Below are positions 26,565 to 37,300 of a stretch of 64,000 nt of DNA, piece after piece. Numbering within the stretch: the first letter of the stretch is position 1; each line of letters begins with the position of its first letter. This DNA comes from JAIYCX01 sp964353175 (GTDB lineage Bacteria > Bdellovibrionota_C > UBA2361 > SZUA-149 > DAOLCO01), in the NCBI GenBank assembly GCA_964353175.1, contig CAYGUX010000008.1, positions 1-64,000 on the forward strand, given 5' to 3'. A model generated the notes under the pieces. The model did not search any database. It had not been told where the DNA came from and saw only the letters and a program-made list of their open reading frames with translations. The translations under genes were made by a program, and so were the position numbers.

Positions 26565-27089
26565 CTATCCCGCATAATCTATATCGACTTTGCTAGCCCC
26601 AGCACCACTTAGCAATGCTTCAAGCTCTTCTGACTTATCCTTTTCAGTCTTAATGGACACCCCAAAACAATCCTCTGTAAATTGTCTTTTAAAGCCTACA
26701 GGACGAGACAAACTAGGTATTCTTGAAAAATGGAACATTGATAATAGTGTAAATATTCCACCTAAAAGGATGGTACACTCAAAGGCAATAACGACAAATG
26801 CAGGGTAGGATAGTAAAGGTTTAGCGCTCACCCGAATCGGATAATCTAACGACATCCAAGAAGTAAAAAGAAACGCGCCTAAACATCCCGTTAGGCCACC
26901 GAGTAAAGTAAATCTTCTCACTGGGCTTCTTTTCTTACCCTCGTATTTTTCTTCCTCTAGGTTATGTTCAGGAAAAGGAGAGTAGTATTCCATATCCTCT
27001 CCAAAGCCTTTATCTTTCAATTGAGCTAAAGCGGTTTGTGCTTTAGCCACCCTATCGAAAGTTCCAGTTACAAAGTAATCTTTTGCCAT
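26565..27089 (-). CDS. actD: Alternative complex III subunit ActD (DUF3341)
   Basis: A 174-residue protein with two central hydrophobic segments (about 68-85 and 97-120). The N-terminal YFVTGTFDRVAKAQTALAQL is the ferredoxin-like DUF3341 start, and YYSPFPEHNLEE is the typical P-x-HN segment of this subunit. ActD anchors peripheral parts of the complex and has no cofactor. It follows actC by 23 bp and its end nearly touches the actE start. Confidence 0.92.
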   Translation of the reverse strand: MAKDYFVTGTFDRVAKAQTALAQLKDKGFGEDMEYYSPFPEHNLEEEKYEGKKRSPVRRFTLLGGLTGCLGAFLFTSWMSLDYPIRVSAKPLLSYPAFVVIAFECTILLGGIFTLLSMFHFSRIPSLSRPVGFKRQFTEDCFGVSIKTEKDKSEELEALLSGAGASKVDIDYAG

Positions 27090-27112
27090 TATCTAGATCT
27101 TAATTAATAGTT

Positions 27113-28471
27113 TTAAGCGTTTATACCTGCATGTTCTTCCCCATCTGAATTATCTTCTGGAAGATGAACAATTTCTTTAATTTCCGTTAATGCCATTGAA
27201 GGAAAAAACTTGATAAAAATCAACAATAGCGTGAAGAACCAACCGAATGATCCCAGTGTTATACCTGCCTCCGTCCAACTAAAATTATATTTACCCCATG
27301 AATAAGGATCAAACTCTCGAACTAAAGACTGAGCAATAATATTAAATCTCTCAAACCACATTCCAATATTAATCAGTATTGATAATATAAATAACCAAGT
27401 GATATTGGTTCTACACTTTTTGAACCAAAGCGTTAAAGGGAATATACAGTTACATGACGCCATTATCCAAAATGCCCAAGCAAGATCACCAGTGGGTCTA
27501 TACCAAAATTGATACCTCTCAAATGGATTATTACTATACCAAGCTATAAAAAACTCTATGGAATATGCATACGTTACTATACCTGAAGTGAACATAATCA
27601 GTTGGCTCATCTTTTCATAATGCCAAATAGTTAAATACTTCTCTAATCCCCACCATTTCCTCATTGGAATAGTGATTGTCATTACCATTGCTAAGCCAGA
27701 AAAAATGGCACCCGCTACGAAATAAGGAGGGAAAATTGTTGTATGCCATCCTGGTACGTTACCCATAGCGAAATCCCAAGAAACGACAGAGTGCACTGAA
27801 AGAACTAAAGGAGTCGCAATAGCCGCAAAAAATCCATAGGCCGCCATATAATGTCTCCACTGACTCCCACTACCTCTCCAACCAAAAGATGTAATGCCGT
27901 ATAAGAATCTACGAAATCCAGTGGCCTTATCTCTAGCTGCAGCAATATCTGGTATTAACCCAATAACAAAGAAAAGTACGCTGATTGTTAAATATGTACT
28001 AACTGCAAATACGTCCCACAATAAAGGTGACTTAAAGTTAACCCAAAGGTATCTTTGATTTGGGTATGGCAACAACCAATAGAAGTTCCATGGTCGCCCT
28101 AAGTGAATAATAGGAAATAATCCAGCAGTTGCAACAGCAAAAACTGTCATTGTTTCAGCAATTCTATATATAGGTACTCTCCACTTTGCTCTAAAAAGAA
28201 AAAGTACCGCAGAAATTAATGTTCCAGAATGTGCGATACCTACCCAAAATACGAAGTCAGTAATATAAACACCCCAAGCAACCGGGTTGTTTATACCTGA
28301 CATACCAATACCGCTAATTAACTGCCCTTTCCAACTTATTGCCCCTACAATCAAGCAACAAATTGCAGTAAACAACAATACGTACCAACCCCTAGTAGGG
28401 GCTTCGATGGTACGAAGAATATCATCGTTTACTGTTTTGTAATCGACAACTATTGCTCCCGGCTCACTCAT
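27113..28471 (-). CDS. actC: Alternative complex III subunit ActC (NrfD-like membrane protein)
   Basis: A 452-residue membrane protein with about ten hydrophobic segments. TDFVFWVGIAHSGTLISAVL is the characteristic quinol-site region of ActC, with the His of GIAHSGT; FPIIHLGRPWNFYWLLPYPN and LVLSVHSVVSWDFAMGNVPG are further conserved stretches shared with NrfD proteins. It is one of two homologous membrane subunits of alternative complex III (the other is ActF) and forms the main quinol-oxidising site. It lies between actB and actD. Confidence 0.95.
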   Translation of the reverse strand: MSEPGAIVVDYKTVNDDILRTIEAPTRGWYVLLFTAICCLIVGAISWKGQLISGIGMSGINNPVAWGVYITDFVFWVGIAHSGTLISAVLFLFRAKWRVPIYRIAETMTVFAVATAGLFPIIHLGRPWNFYWLLPYPNQRYLWVNFKSPLLWDVFAVSTYLTISVLFFVIGLIPDIAAARDKATGFRRFLYGITSFGWRGSGSQWRHYMAAYGFFAAIATPLVLSVHSVVSWDFAMGNVPGWHTTIFPPYFVAGAIFSGLAMVMTITIPMRKWWGLEKYLTIWHYEKMSQLIMFTSGIVTYAYSIEFFIAWYSNNPFERYQFWYRPTGDLAWAFWIMASCNCIFPLTLWFKKCRTNITWLFILSILINIGMWFERFNIIAQSLVREFDPYSWGKYNFSWTEAGITLGSFGWFFTLLLIFIKFFPSMALTEIKEIVHLPEDNSDGEEHAGINA

Positions 28472-28504
28472 AATAGTTTAACTCCAAATAACTCTTTAAA
28501 TACT

Positions 28505-31500
28505 TTAACCGTGTGACTGCTCTGACTTACGCTCATGTGAAGAAATACTATTCGGGCTACCATGCTCTAATTGAGCCTTTGTAGCCTTATTGCGAGTTTC
28601 ACTTCCATCTGCTTCTTCATGACCATTGCCGTGGTCGCTTCCATGGCCTTTTTTAGCGGAATAATCATTATGAGTAACCTTGGCTAGATAAGTGACCGCA
28701 GGTTGAGTATTTAATTCAAAATCTAAAACTTTATACCCTCTTTCACTTTCACCTAACTTTGAAACAACGCTTTCTTTATCTAGTAGATTACCAAACTGAA
28801 TGGCATCCGCTGGACAACTTGATTGACAGGCAGTTTGAACTTCACCGTCCCGAACTACACGTCCTTCGTCTTTCGCATTCCCTGATGCTTCCCGAACTCT
28901 TTGAATACAGAACGAGCACTTCTCCATTACTCCAACACTTCTTACTGTAATATCTGGATTTAACTGCCAGTTCAAAGGCTCTGGCCATTCGTAGTTAAAC
29001 CAATTGAATCTTCTAACTTTATACGAACAGTTATTTGAACAATATCTTGTCCCTACACAACGGTTATATACCATTGTATTAAGGCCGTCTTCAGAATGAT
29101 AAGTAGCATAAACAGGACAAACCGGTTCACAAGGAGCATTCCCGCAATGCTGACACATCATAGGACCAAAACCAGTAACAGGTTGCTCTTCTGGTCCGTC
29201 TAAGTATCGCGCAATCTTCAACCAAGACATTTCACGACCTTGCTTACATGTTTGCTTACCAACCACCGCAATATTATTTTCAGCGTAACAAGCAGTTACA
29301 CAAGCTGAACAACCAGTACAAGCAGCTAAATCTATCGTCATACCCCATCGGTATAAAGGATGATCCATTTGTTTATACATTTGCGCAGGTTCTTCCCTCG
29401 GTCCAAGAGCTAAAGCGTTATGATGTCCACCAGATTCATGATGCTGTCCCTTATTATGTACGGACTCTAGATATTTTTCTTCGCTGACTGTTCGGACGAA
29501 ACCTCTCTCTAATTGCGTATCACTGAACTGAAGAGTTATAAGATCGTCTTTAGCGATAGAAGGTTGAACCGATACCCCATCTGCTAACAAAGACACTCCA
29601 CCACTAACTCCAGTAGATAGTCCGACTAAATCAACAGCGTTGACCCCGATTCCATTAGCAAATCTTCCATAACTGTCATGTCCCAACCCCATTGGAGACG
29701 CAACTAATGAAGGATGTATATACTTACTCACATAAGCTGGTGCTTCAATAGCTCCATGCTTACTTCTAATCTGTATAACTTGACCATGAGTAACGCCGTA
29801 TTGCTCAGCAGTATCAGGATGGATTTCAATCCATGAACCCCACACGCTTGTGGTCATTGGATCTGGTACTTCCTGAAGCCATGCTCTATTCGCTCCACGA
29901 CCATCTTGATACCTGACCGTAGGGAAGGCAACTGCCATGAGACCAGTACTAACTTCACTCTTCCAATTAAATGAAGGGGAAGCTAATCCAGCATATCTAA
30001 GAACAGAGTTTGCGTAAGATGGTTTAGTGCTAAAACTTCCACCTTCTGAAATTACCGCTTCCATTTTAGCGGTAAAATTAGTCTCACCTAATCGACTTTT
30101 CCACTCTTGATCTATATAATCCTTGAAGTTAGTAAACTTCTTCTTAAACTGTCCAACCCCTTCTAAGTCTGAGGAAGCATCAAGTGACAGTATAATATCT
30201 CCAATACCTTGGGATTGATACAAAGGTTGCATCGCAGGCTGATTAATTGCAAAGACACCTGGTAATGGTTCACTATCAGACCAAGCTTCGAAGCTTGTAC
30301 TTAGAGGTAAGATGGTATCGGCATATTTCGCAGTCTCATCCAAGGTTGTTGTCATACTAATGACACTACCAACATTAGATAAAGCTTTTGCTAATCCTAA
30401 ATCCTTTGGTAAAGAATATATTGGATTAGTATCGATAAAAACTATAGTTCCGACAGTCTTGGAATCCATGTCAGTGACTAAAGTCTTAAGTCTCTCAACT
30501 GTCGCAATATCAAAGTCAGAGGATGTTTTGTACAACTTAACACTTCGACCAAGATTTCCTAAAATAGAATTTAACAATAAACCAAGGGCGCTAACTTCCT
30601 TAGCCTTAGCACCTAGACTAGCACCTCCAGCTACAATTAAACTCTCTTTAGCCGCTTTTAAGTCAACAAGAATTTCTTCTAACTTAGCTTTAGTTAGATC
30701 CGTGTTTTTAATAGCTGCATCAAGATTAAATCCGTCTAAAATCTTTTGACTTGCAACCTTAACTTCGGAACTAATACTAAACTTACCGCTATCAACGACT
30801 AGCTTTAATATAGATTTTAAAACATCTAACTCCGTACCTGGTCTATTCTTTAACCACTTATCAGAATTAGAGGCTGTCAAAGAAAGTCTTGGTTCTACGT
30901 GATAAACTTTAGAAATTCTACCGCCATTTCTTTCAGGGACTCTCTTAGAGGAAAAGTCCTTGGTAAACTTAACTGGAGACATCCAAGTTTCCAAGTAATC
31001 CGCTCCAATACCAACAACAACATCTGCCTTAGAAAAGTCGTAATCAACTTTAATTCCATCGCCGAATAATTCTTCTGAAGCAATATTTAAAGAATCAGTA
31101 CCAAGAGGTTCATACTGAATCACCTCCGAGTTACTAATATTTGAAGTAAACTGTTTTAAGATCTTAGCTTCAGAACCGCTTAATGGCTTAGTGAAGAAAA
31201 CAACTTTTTTGCTATTTGTCTTATTTAAATTAAATCTATTTGCGATATCGGCGATAGATTCTTTCCATGTTGTCGCCTTAAATGATTCACCAACCTTTCT
31301 CTTCAAAGGCTCTCTTACTCTATCCGGATCATAAAGGGCTTGTAGAGAGGATTGACCTAAAGAACATAAACCTCCACGATTTACTGGGTGCTTAGGGTTA
31401 CCTTCAACTTTTAAGGCTCTTCCTTCTTTAGTTCTAACAAGCACTCCACAGCCTGCACTGCACTCATTACAAGTACCAGAGTACCAAACTGCATTACCTG

Positions 31501-31639
31501 CAACCACCTCGTCTGGATGAATAACATAAGGAATTATTTTCTCTGGAAGATCTTGTGCGCAACCAGAAGCAACTAAACCTGACCCAGCGCTTAAGACCTT
31601 AAGAAAGTCCCTTCTATTAAAGCCCTTCTTCTCACTCAT
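28505..31639 (-). CDS. actB: Alternative complex III subunit ActB (iron-sulfur / molybdopterin-fold protein)
   Basis: A 1044-residue periplasmic subunit. The twin-arginine signal NRRDFLKVLSAGSGL starts at residue 8 and is followed by GCAQ, a possible lipid-attachment Cys seen in some homologues. Residues about 40-700 have the molybdopterin-oxidoreductase fold without cofactor in known complexes. A ferredoxin-like part from about 766 has CTGCSACVTAC, CQHCGNAPCEPVC, CVGTRYCSNNC, CSFC and CQSSCP, enough for the four Fe-S clusters expected. The C-terminal tail is His- and Gly-rich (KKGHGSDHGNGHEE), which may bind metal or be disordered. It is fused from two domains as in most act operons. Confidence 0.96.
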   Translation of the reverse strand: MSEKKGFNRRDFLKVLSAGSGLVASGCAQDLPEKIIPYVIHPDEVVAGNAVWYSGTCNECSAGCGVLVRTKEGRALKVEGNPKHPVNRGGLCSLGQSSLQALYDPDRVREPLKRKVGESFKATTWKESIADIANRFNLNKTNSKKVVFFTKPLSGSEAKILKQFTSNISNSEVIQYEPLGTDSLNIASEELFGDGIKVDYDFSKADVVVGIGADYLETWMSPVKFTKDFSSKRVPERNGGRISKVYHVEPRLSLTASNSDKWLKNRPGTELDVLKSILKLVVDSGKFSISSEVKVASQKILDGFNLDAAIKNTDLTKAKLEEILVDLKAAKESLIVAGGASLGAKAKEVSALGLLLNSILGNLGRSVKLYKTSSDFDIATVERLKTLVTDMDSKTVGTIVFIDTNPIYSLPKDLGLAKALSNVGSVISMTTTLDETAKYADTILPLSTSFEAWSDSEPLPGVFAINQPAMQPLYQSQGIGDIILSLDASSDLEGVGQFKKKFTNFKDYIDQEWKSRLGETNFTAKMEAVISEGGSFSTKPSYANSVLRYAGLASPSFNWKSEVSTGLMAVAFPTVRYQDGRGANRAWLQEVPDPMTTSVWGSWIEIHPDTAEQYGVTHGQVIQIRSKHGAIEAPAYVSKYIHPSLVASPMGLGHDSYGRFANGIGVNAVDLVGLSTGVSGGVSLLADGVSVQPSIAKDDLITLQFSDTQLERGFVRTVSEEKYLESVHNKGQHHESGGHHNALALGPREEPAQMYKQMDHPLYRWGMTIDLAACTGCSACVTACYAENNIAVVGKQTCKQGREMSWLKIARYLDGPEEQPVTGFGPMMCQHCGNAPCEPVCPVYATYHSEDGLNTMVYNRCVGTRYCSNNCSYKVRRFNWFNYEWPEPLNWQLNPDITVRSVGVMEKCSFCIQRVREASGNAKDEGRVVRDGEVQTACQSSCPADAIQFGNLLDKESVVSKLGESERGYKVLDFELNTQPAVTYLAKVTHNDYSAKKGHGSDHGNGHEEADGSETRNKATKAQLEHGSPNSISSHERKSEQSHG

Positions 31640-31700
31640 GTAATCTACTACCTTCTATTCTAAATATTAATGTAGCTCGAACAAATATTTCAGTTAATTC

Positions 31701-32399
31701 TTAATAATGGCAAATACCGCAATCAATGCTTACGCCTTGATCTCTATGACAACTTACACAGAATCCCATTTTTAAAGTTGATACCCTTTCAACAACTTCC
31801 ATGTTTTGAATCTGTCCATGACAATTCTGGCATCCAACCCCAGCCTTAATATGTCGCTGGTGATTAAAATTCGCATGTTCAGGAAGATTATGGACAGGTA
31901 TCCACTCCACCGGAATCTTTTTATCCCAATGTTCTTTAAGCTTTTTAATCTCAGGAGAGTCAGTTTTAATCATACTATGGCAACCCATACATAACTCTAC
32001 GGGTGGGATAGTTGCATAAGCGGACTTAGCTACTCCAGAATGACAATACTGACATTCGATGCCATTCTCTTTAACATGAATAACATGACTATAATTAATA
32101 GGTTGTTCTGGCTTATAGCCCCGTTTATACCGCTCTGGGGTGAACAGGTCTAACAATGGAATATCAGAAAATACGGCTTGCCCTTCCTTCCAAAGGCCCA
32201 TCAACACCTCCTCTCGAGGTATTTCAACACGAGTACTTACCGCCTTAGGGGCAACAGCAGGAGCAGGCACAACCTCGCCTGTTTTATCCGCCCTCTGATC
32301 TTCAGCCACGACCGAAGAATAATACGTAAACGCGATTAAACTAATTAATGTAAGGCCTAAAAGCCTGCTTAAAAGTGAGCCTAAAAAAAGGTTTTTCAT
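31701..32399 (-). CDS. actA: Alternative complex III subunit ActA (pentaheme cytochrome c)
   Basis: A 232-residue protein with one N-terminal membrane anchor (LLGLTLISLIAFTYYSSVV) and five heme-binding motifs: CQYCH (116), CMGCH (137), CQNCH (190), CVSCH (214) and CGICH (227). HVIHVKENGI and FNHQRHIKAGV hold extra histidines as second axial ligands. ActA takes electrons from the Fe-S subunit ActB. It is the first gene of the act operon; the 200-bp gap to the divergent argS holds the promoter, but I saw only weak boxes. Confidence 0.95.
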   Translation of the reverse strand: MKNLFLGSLLSRLLGLTLISLIAFTYYSSVVAEDQRADKTGEVVPAPAVAPKAVSTRVEIPREEVLMGLWKEGQAVFSDIPLLDLFTPERYKRGYKPEQPINYSHVIHVKENGIECQYCHSGVAKSAYATIPPVELCMGCHSMIKTDSPEIKKLKEHWDKKIPVEWIPVHNLPEHANFNHQRHIKAGVGCQNCHGQIQNMEVVERVSTLKMGFCVSCHRDQGVSIDCGICHY

Positions 32400-32599
32400 C
32401 CTGTTTGAAAATCTAATGAGATATTCTTAAAATTGAGTGTCATCTATGTAGGCCGTAGAAAGAAATAATGCAAGACTATTTAGATAGTTAAGAGCAATAA
32501 ATAATCCCTCCTTTTGACAGTAATTAACTGTAGATACTTGTCATAAAGCTTGTATCTATAAGATACTCCCACCCTATTATTGTATTTTGGAAATCAGCA

Positions 32600-34336
32600 A
32601 TGAGCATAAAAAAACAAATCCTAGCAAATCTATCAACTTTTCTTGCTGGCATACTAGAGATTGATCAAGACAAAATTTTTAGACTTCTAGAAAAACCTAG
32701 AGATCAAACTCTTGGGGATATTGCATTACCTTGCTTTCAACTTGCCAAAATGCTTGGACAAAAGCCTATAGAAGTAGCCGAGACGCTGGGCAATCTAAAA
32801 AATCTACCCAATGAAATTTTAGATATCCTAGCCGTAGGTCCATTTGTAAATTTCAAACTAAACTTTGATTTTGTAAGCAATGAGTTGTTATCAATAGGTA
32901 ATTCGGTAAAATTTCCAACGCTCAATAAAAATATTATAGTAGAATACTCCAGCCCAAACATAGCTAAGCCCTTCCATGTAGGTCACTTAAGAGCAACCCT
33001 CATTGGGAATGCTCTCGATAGAACATTTCGTTTTGCAGGATTTCATGTTGATAGCATTAATCACTTAGGGGACTGGGGTACGCAATTTGGTTTTGTGTAT
33101 GCTGGCTGCAAGATCTGGGGGGAACCAAAAACTTATACCGTTTCTTCACTCGTAGAACTTTATAAAAAAGCTACTGGACTAAAAGAAGAGCAAGAAAAAA
33201 CCGAGCCTAAGGAAACCCAGTCAAATGAGAACAACCACGTCAATAATACCGTCAATCAAATGGCGAGAGCATACTTTATTGACTTAGAAAAAGGTGAAAA
33301 ATATGCCTTAGATTTTTGGAAAAAATGCGTTGATGCTTCATTGGAGTACTTACAAAAAACATACGCACGCATGAATATTAGCTTTGATCACTATCTTGGC
33401 GAATCATTTTATTCTGATAAACTAAGCGATTTAGAAACAGAACTAAAAACTTCTGGACTTCTAATAGAGTCTCAAGGAGCACTAGGAGTTGACCTTGGTG
33501 AGAAACTTGGTTTTGCTAGAGTAATGACTCCTGATGGTAGGTCTTTATACCTAACAAGAGATTTAGCAGCTGCCGATTATAGATTTATTAGATTTAAATT
33601 TTCTCGAAGTTTATATGTTGTAGGCTCTCCACAATCCCTACATTTCCAACAAATTAAAGCGGTTCTCTCGAAGCTCGGCAAACCTTACGCTGACTCCTTG
33701 GAGCATATTGCTTTCGGTCACGTGCTTGGAATGAAAACTAGAGGCGATGGGAAATCTATTGAACTCAATGAATTTCTAGATGAAGCAGATAGACTAGCAC
33801 TAGAAGCCTATCAGACAGGAGTTGAAAGACGACCTGAGGGTCTTGATGAAATTGAAGTTTCTAAAAAGGTCGCATTATCTGCTATTATTTTCAGCACTCT
33901 AAATAGAAACAACATCAAAGATGTTACTTTTAATTGGAAAGATGCACTAAGCTTTCAAGGAGACAGTGGACCGTACTTACTTTATGCCTACGCAAGATTA
34001 AAAGGCATAGAAGAAAAAGCTTTAAAAGAGAATATTACTGGTGTTGGGCCTTATAATTTTGCAGCTCTCGACACCGATGGCGCAAGAACTTTAATAAATA
34101 CAATACTAGAATTTGAAGAATCAGTTAATAATACAATTAAAGAAAACGAACCCCTAATGCTCTGCCAATACGCCCTTAATTTGGCTAAATCTATCTCTAA
34201 AGCTTATCTAGATCTAAAAGTAATCGGCGGAGAATCCTCTATTTCAAATACTAGATTAAACCTCTTCAAAATCGCAGGTAACAGATTAAAACTAAGTTTA
34301 GAGTTATTGGGGATAGATGTATTAGAAAGAATGTAA
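32600..34336 (+). CDS. argS: Arginyl-tRNA synthetase
   Basis: A 578-residue class I synthetase charging tRNA-Arg. Motifs are in order: YSSPNIAKPFHVGHLRATLI (HIGH signature HVGH near residue 128), GDWGTQFG, GRSLYLTRDLAAADYR, LHFQQIKAVL, and the degenerate KMSK region MKTRGDGKSIEL usual for ArgRS. SFQGDSGPYLLYAYARL begins the anticodon-binding domain and the protein ends GIDVLERM, the typical ArgRS tail. Length is normal. It is divergent from the act operon. Confidence 0.96.
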   Translation: MSIKKQILANLSTFLAGILEIDQDKIFRLLEKPRDQTLGDIALPCFQLAKMLGQKPIEVAETLGNLKNLPNEILDILAVGPFVNFKLNFDFVSNELLSIGNSVKFPTLNKNIIVEYSSPNIAKPFHVGHLRATLIGNALDRTFRFAGFHVDSINHLGDWGTQFGFVYAGCKIWGEPKTYTVSSLVELYKKATGLKEEQEKTEPKETQSNENNHVNNTVNQMARAYFIDLEKGEKYALDFWKKCVDASLEYLQKTYARMNISFDHYLGESFYSDKLSDLETELKTSGLLIESQGALGVDLGEKLGFARVMTPDGRSLYLTRDLAAADYRFIRFKFSRSLYVVGSPQSLHFQQIKAVLSKLGKPYADSLEHIAFGHVLGMKTRGDGKSIELNEFLDEADRLALEAYQTGVERRPEGLDEIEVSKKVALSAIIFSTLNRNNIKDVTFNWKDALSFQGDSGPYLLYAYARLKGIEEKALKENITGVGPYNFAALDTDGARTLINTILEFEESVNNTIKENEPLMLCQYALNLAKSISKAYLDLKVIGGESSISNTRLNLFKIAGNRLKLSLELLGIDVLERM

Positions 34337-34370
34337 GGAGGGTCGTCACTAATCTAAACTGACCTAAAGT

Positions 34371-37300
34371 TTAATGCGCCAAGTTACGCACTAAACTTTC
34401 AATTGGCTGTATGTCGTCCGCAACTTCAAACTCAAATCCTAAGGCATCGTAGGCCTTTTCACTTATTAGTCTTTGCCCGCTCTTTTCATCCATACTCCAG
34501 CAAGACCGCAAAAGCGCGTCTCTAACTACTTTTATATTCCTCATATCCTCCCACTTCCAATCAGGCCTTTCTTGGGACATAAAGGTTTCTACATCAAAAA
34601 GTTCTTCCTCTCTCACTATGGCCTTTTCCATCTTGGTCGTAAGCGTACTTAAATCATCCGTAATATTTGTCGAATACTTTTCACTTGTTGCACCCCACAA
34701 CATACCTGACCAAGTCGATTGTGGATCTACATTTTGATATTCCTTCTTATAGGATCTCATATACAATTCAGTATAGTCTAGCTTTAGACCCTCTAGGGTC
34801 CCCAAAACTTTAGAGGTAATATGTGGACCCAACTTCTTAAGCCCATCTTCATACACCAACTTATTAATCCTAGCCCAATTCTGCTTATCAACTCTCTCCT
34901 TATCCTTATCACTTGCCTGCTCCCCCGCTCTCAAAAGTCCCAATCTTCTTATTTCATCTGGAGAGTAGTTTGAATTTTCCCCTAGGATACTTGGAAGCAA
35001 TTTCATAAGAGCAAAATGATCTACTACATCCTTTTCACCCTCCCTTAGTGCATTATAACCCTCAAAAAGATCCTCACCACTGGCAAACTCCTCAGATTTA
35101 GTCAAACCATATATCCCTCTCTCAAGTGTCTCCTTAGCCCCCTTCCTAACCCAACTATCAGCAATTTTTTTATCCAAACTAGCTAGACCTGCCGACACTC
35201 CATAAAGTTCACCAACAGCCCCACCCACAGCACCAATACCAGCACCTACTGGACCTCCACAAATGGCTCCGCCTAAAGCTCCTGCTGAGACATAACCTGT
35301 TGCTGTTAAATTAATCTGTCGTTGATTCATGTCTAGAAATTGACCTTCGCTAAAAGCCTTATACCCACCATAGCCCGCTCCAACTGCAGACAAGCTACTC
35401 CCGAATAAAGGACTCTTAAGAAGATGCGCAGCCTTACTAAGCTGTGAATTCGCTACACCTGCGACCCTCGTTCCTGCGACCCAATTAGTCAAAGGCATAG
35501 CATATCTTGTATGAGCAACCCATGAGGCGGCTGATACACCCAATTGCCCACCTTTTAACACTGCTGTACCCCCACCAAGAATAATCCCTGTATCAAGGGC
35601 ACCACTAATAGTTTCCGTCGCAATCGCTCCACCAACTGTTAAATCAGACGTACTATTTCCTTGGCCGAGATCTTCCACAGCCCAATCACCTAAGTGCCTA
35701 TTTAAGGCAATGATCAAGTGTGGCATAGCGGTATGTCTAGTTTCTGGGCTGTAATCAGCGCCACCCACTCTAATCAAACTCTCTACCGCCGTTGTCGCAG
35801 CAGCCATTCTACTAAAGCTTGGGTTCCAACCCCTATCAACCATGGCCCTATCCAATGCCCCTACAGGCTTCATGGCAGCACCCCCAAGCCTACTAACACC
35901 TACTCCAGCCCCCTTAATAGGATGTCTTGTGTAGTATGCGGCCTCCCTAGCACCATTTCTAATCGTTTCCCTGAAGTTCCTACTAGCATCGGCTAATTTC
36001 TTACTCATTGATGTTTCAAGCTGACTTTGCATTTTGATAGCCACTTTCTCAAGTCTTGCCAATTCAGATTCCATCCCCGCAAGATCTGCGACAGAAGCGC
36101 CTCCAACCTTAGCATCATGCAAAGCAAGATGTTTAGTAGCAATATTTGACCGATGGGAAAGGACTTCTTTCTGAGCATCAAACATTTCATTTAAAGCTTT
36201 TACCTCTTTTTGACTAACTTTAAGCCTCGCTTGCTCTTCTGTAAGTCCTTTTACTTTAAGTGGATCACTTACATCACCTGCTAATTCTACCTCTATCACA
36301 CTGAGCCTATCATTTATTAGCTTTAGAGCGCCTTCATTCTTAGTGAGAGCATCAGTTACATGCTCCAACTCACCAACGGCTATTTTAGCTTGTAGAGATT
36401 TTATATTCCTCTGAACTCCAGCTCTGTCTGCCTCAGCTACAGTCGAAAGACTTTTTTGCAAATCAACCAACTCTTCCCTAATAGATGTAAGTTGAGTCGC
36501 CAGACATTTTTTGCTTAGATACTTTTGAGTCTCAAGTGGTTTGCTAGCTGCCCCTTCAATATCTTCAATTAAACTCTTTGTTGCTAAGTCCTCTAGAGCA
36601 GTGATACTAGCCTTTTCGGCCTTTATACTACTCTGAATATGGGCTTTGAGAGCCTCAGAAGCTCCTTCTGCATTAGATAAGGCTTCAAATTCGGCAAGCC
36701 TAAGCTTGCTTGCGCTAAGTTCCACCTCCACTTTTGCAAATGTTGAGGTAGTATGTTGTTTAGCATCGACTATTGCTTTCGACTGAACTCTAGTCGCGGA
36801 CTGCACATTCTCAGTTTTTGAAATACTTCTCGCAGATAATTTTCTAATCTTTGAAAGATCTTCATATAATAAATTAGCGTTTACCTTCGCTTCATAAGCC
36901 ACTTTTGCAGATTTAAATTCTGAGGAAGCATCACTTATAGCATCAATTTGAGCACCCCACTTCCCGTATAGCTTTTCCTCTGCGGCCGCGACTAATGCAA
37001 ACAATTTCGCGCTTGCATTAGTACCGTGTGCTACTTTGGCTGCTTCAAGTTCAGCAGTTAGAATTTTACTAGCTTTTCCTGCTAAGTTACCTCTCACCTC
37101 CTTAACACCCTCCAACTCCTCTAAAATTGCTGCGCTTTGTACTTTTCTATTTTCCAAATATCCTTGCCTCTTAGATAAAGCAGAGTCTAATTTGTCTAAA
37201 TCTTTCATAACAATTGGCTTGGCATCTGTACCTTCAAGACTACTTAAATATTTATTTGCATTAACTAATACTGAACGAGTAGTTGCGACATTGTAGATTG

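Noticed and set aside
32445..32473. TTGCAT-N17-TACATA on the minus strand as the act operon promoter.
   Set aside because: Spacing is right but each box matches only three of six consensus bases; too weak to claim.
32511..32560. TTGACA upstream of argS as a promoter.
   Set aside because: No acceptable -10 box lies 16-18 bp downstream, so the site was not annotated.
35718..35996. A 92-residue plus-strand frame inside the 1470-residue gene.
   Set aside because: Antisense shadow with no ribosome-binding site or family resemblance; the minus-strand gene explains the region.
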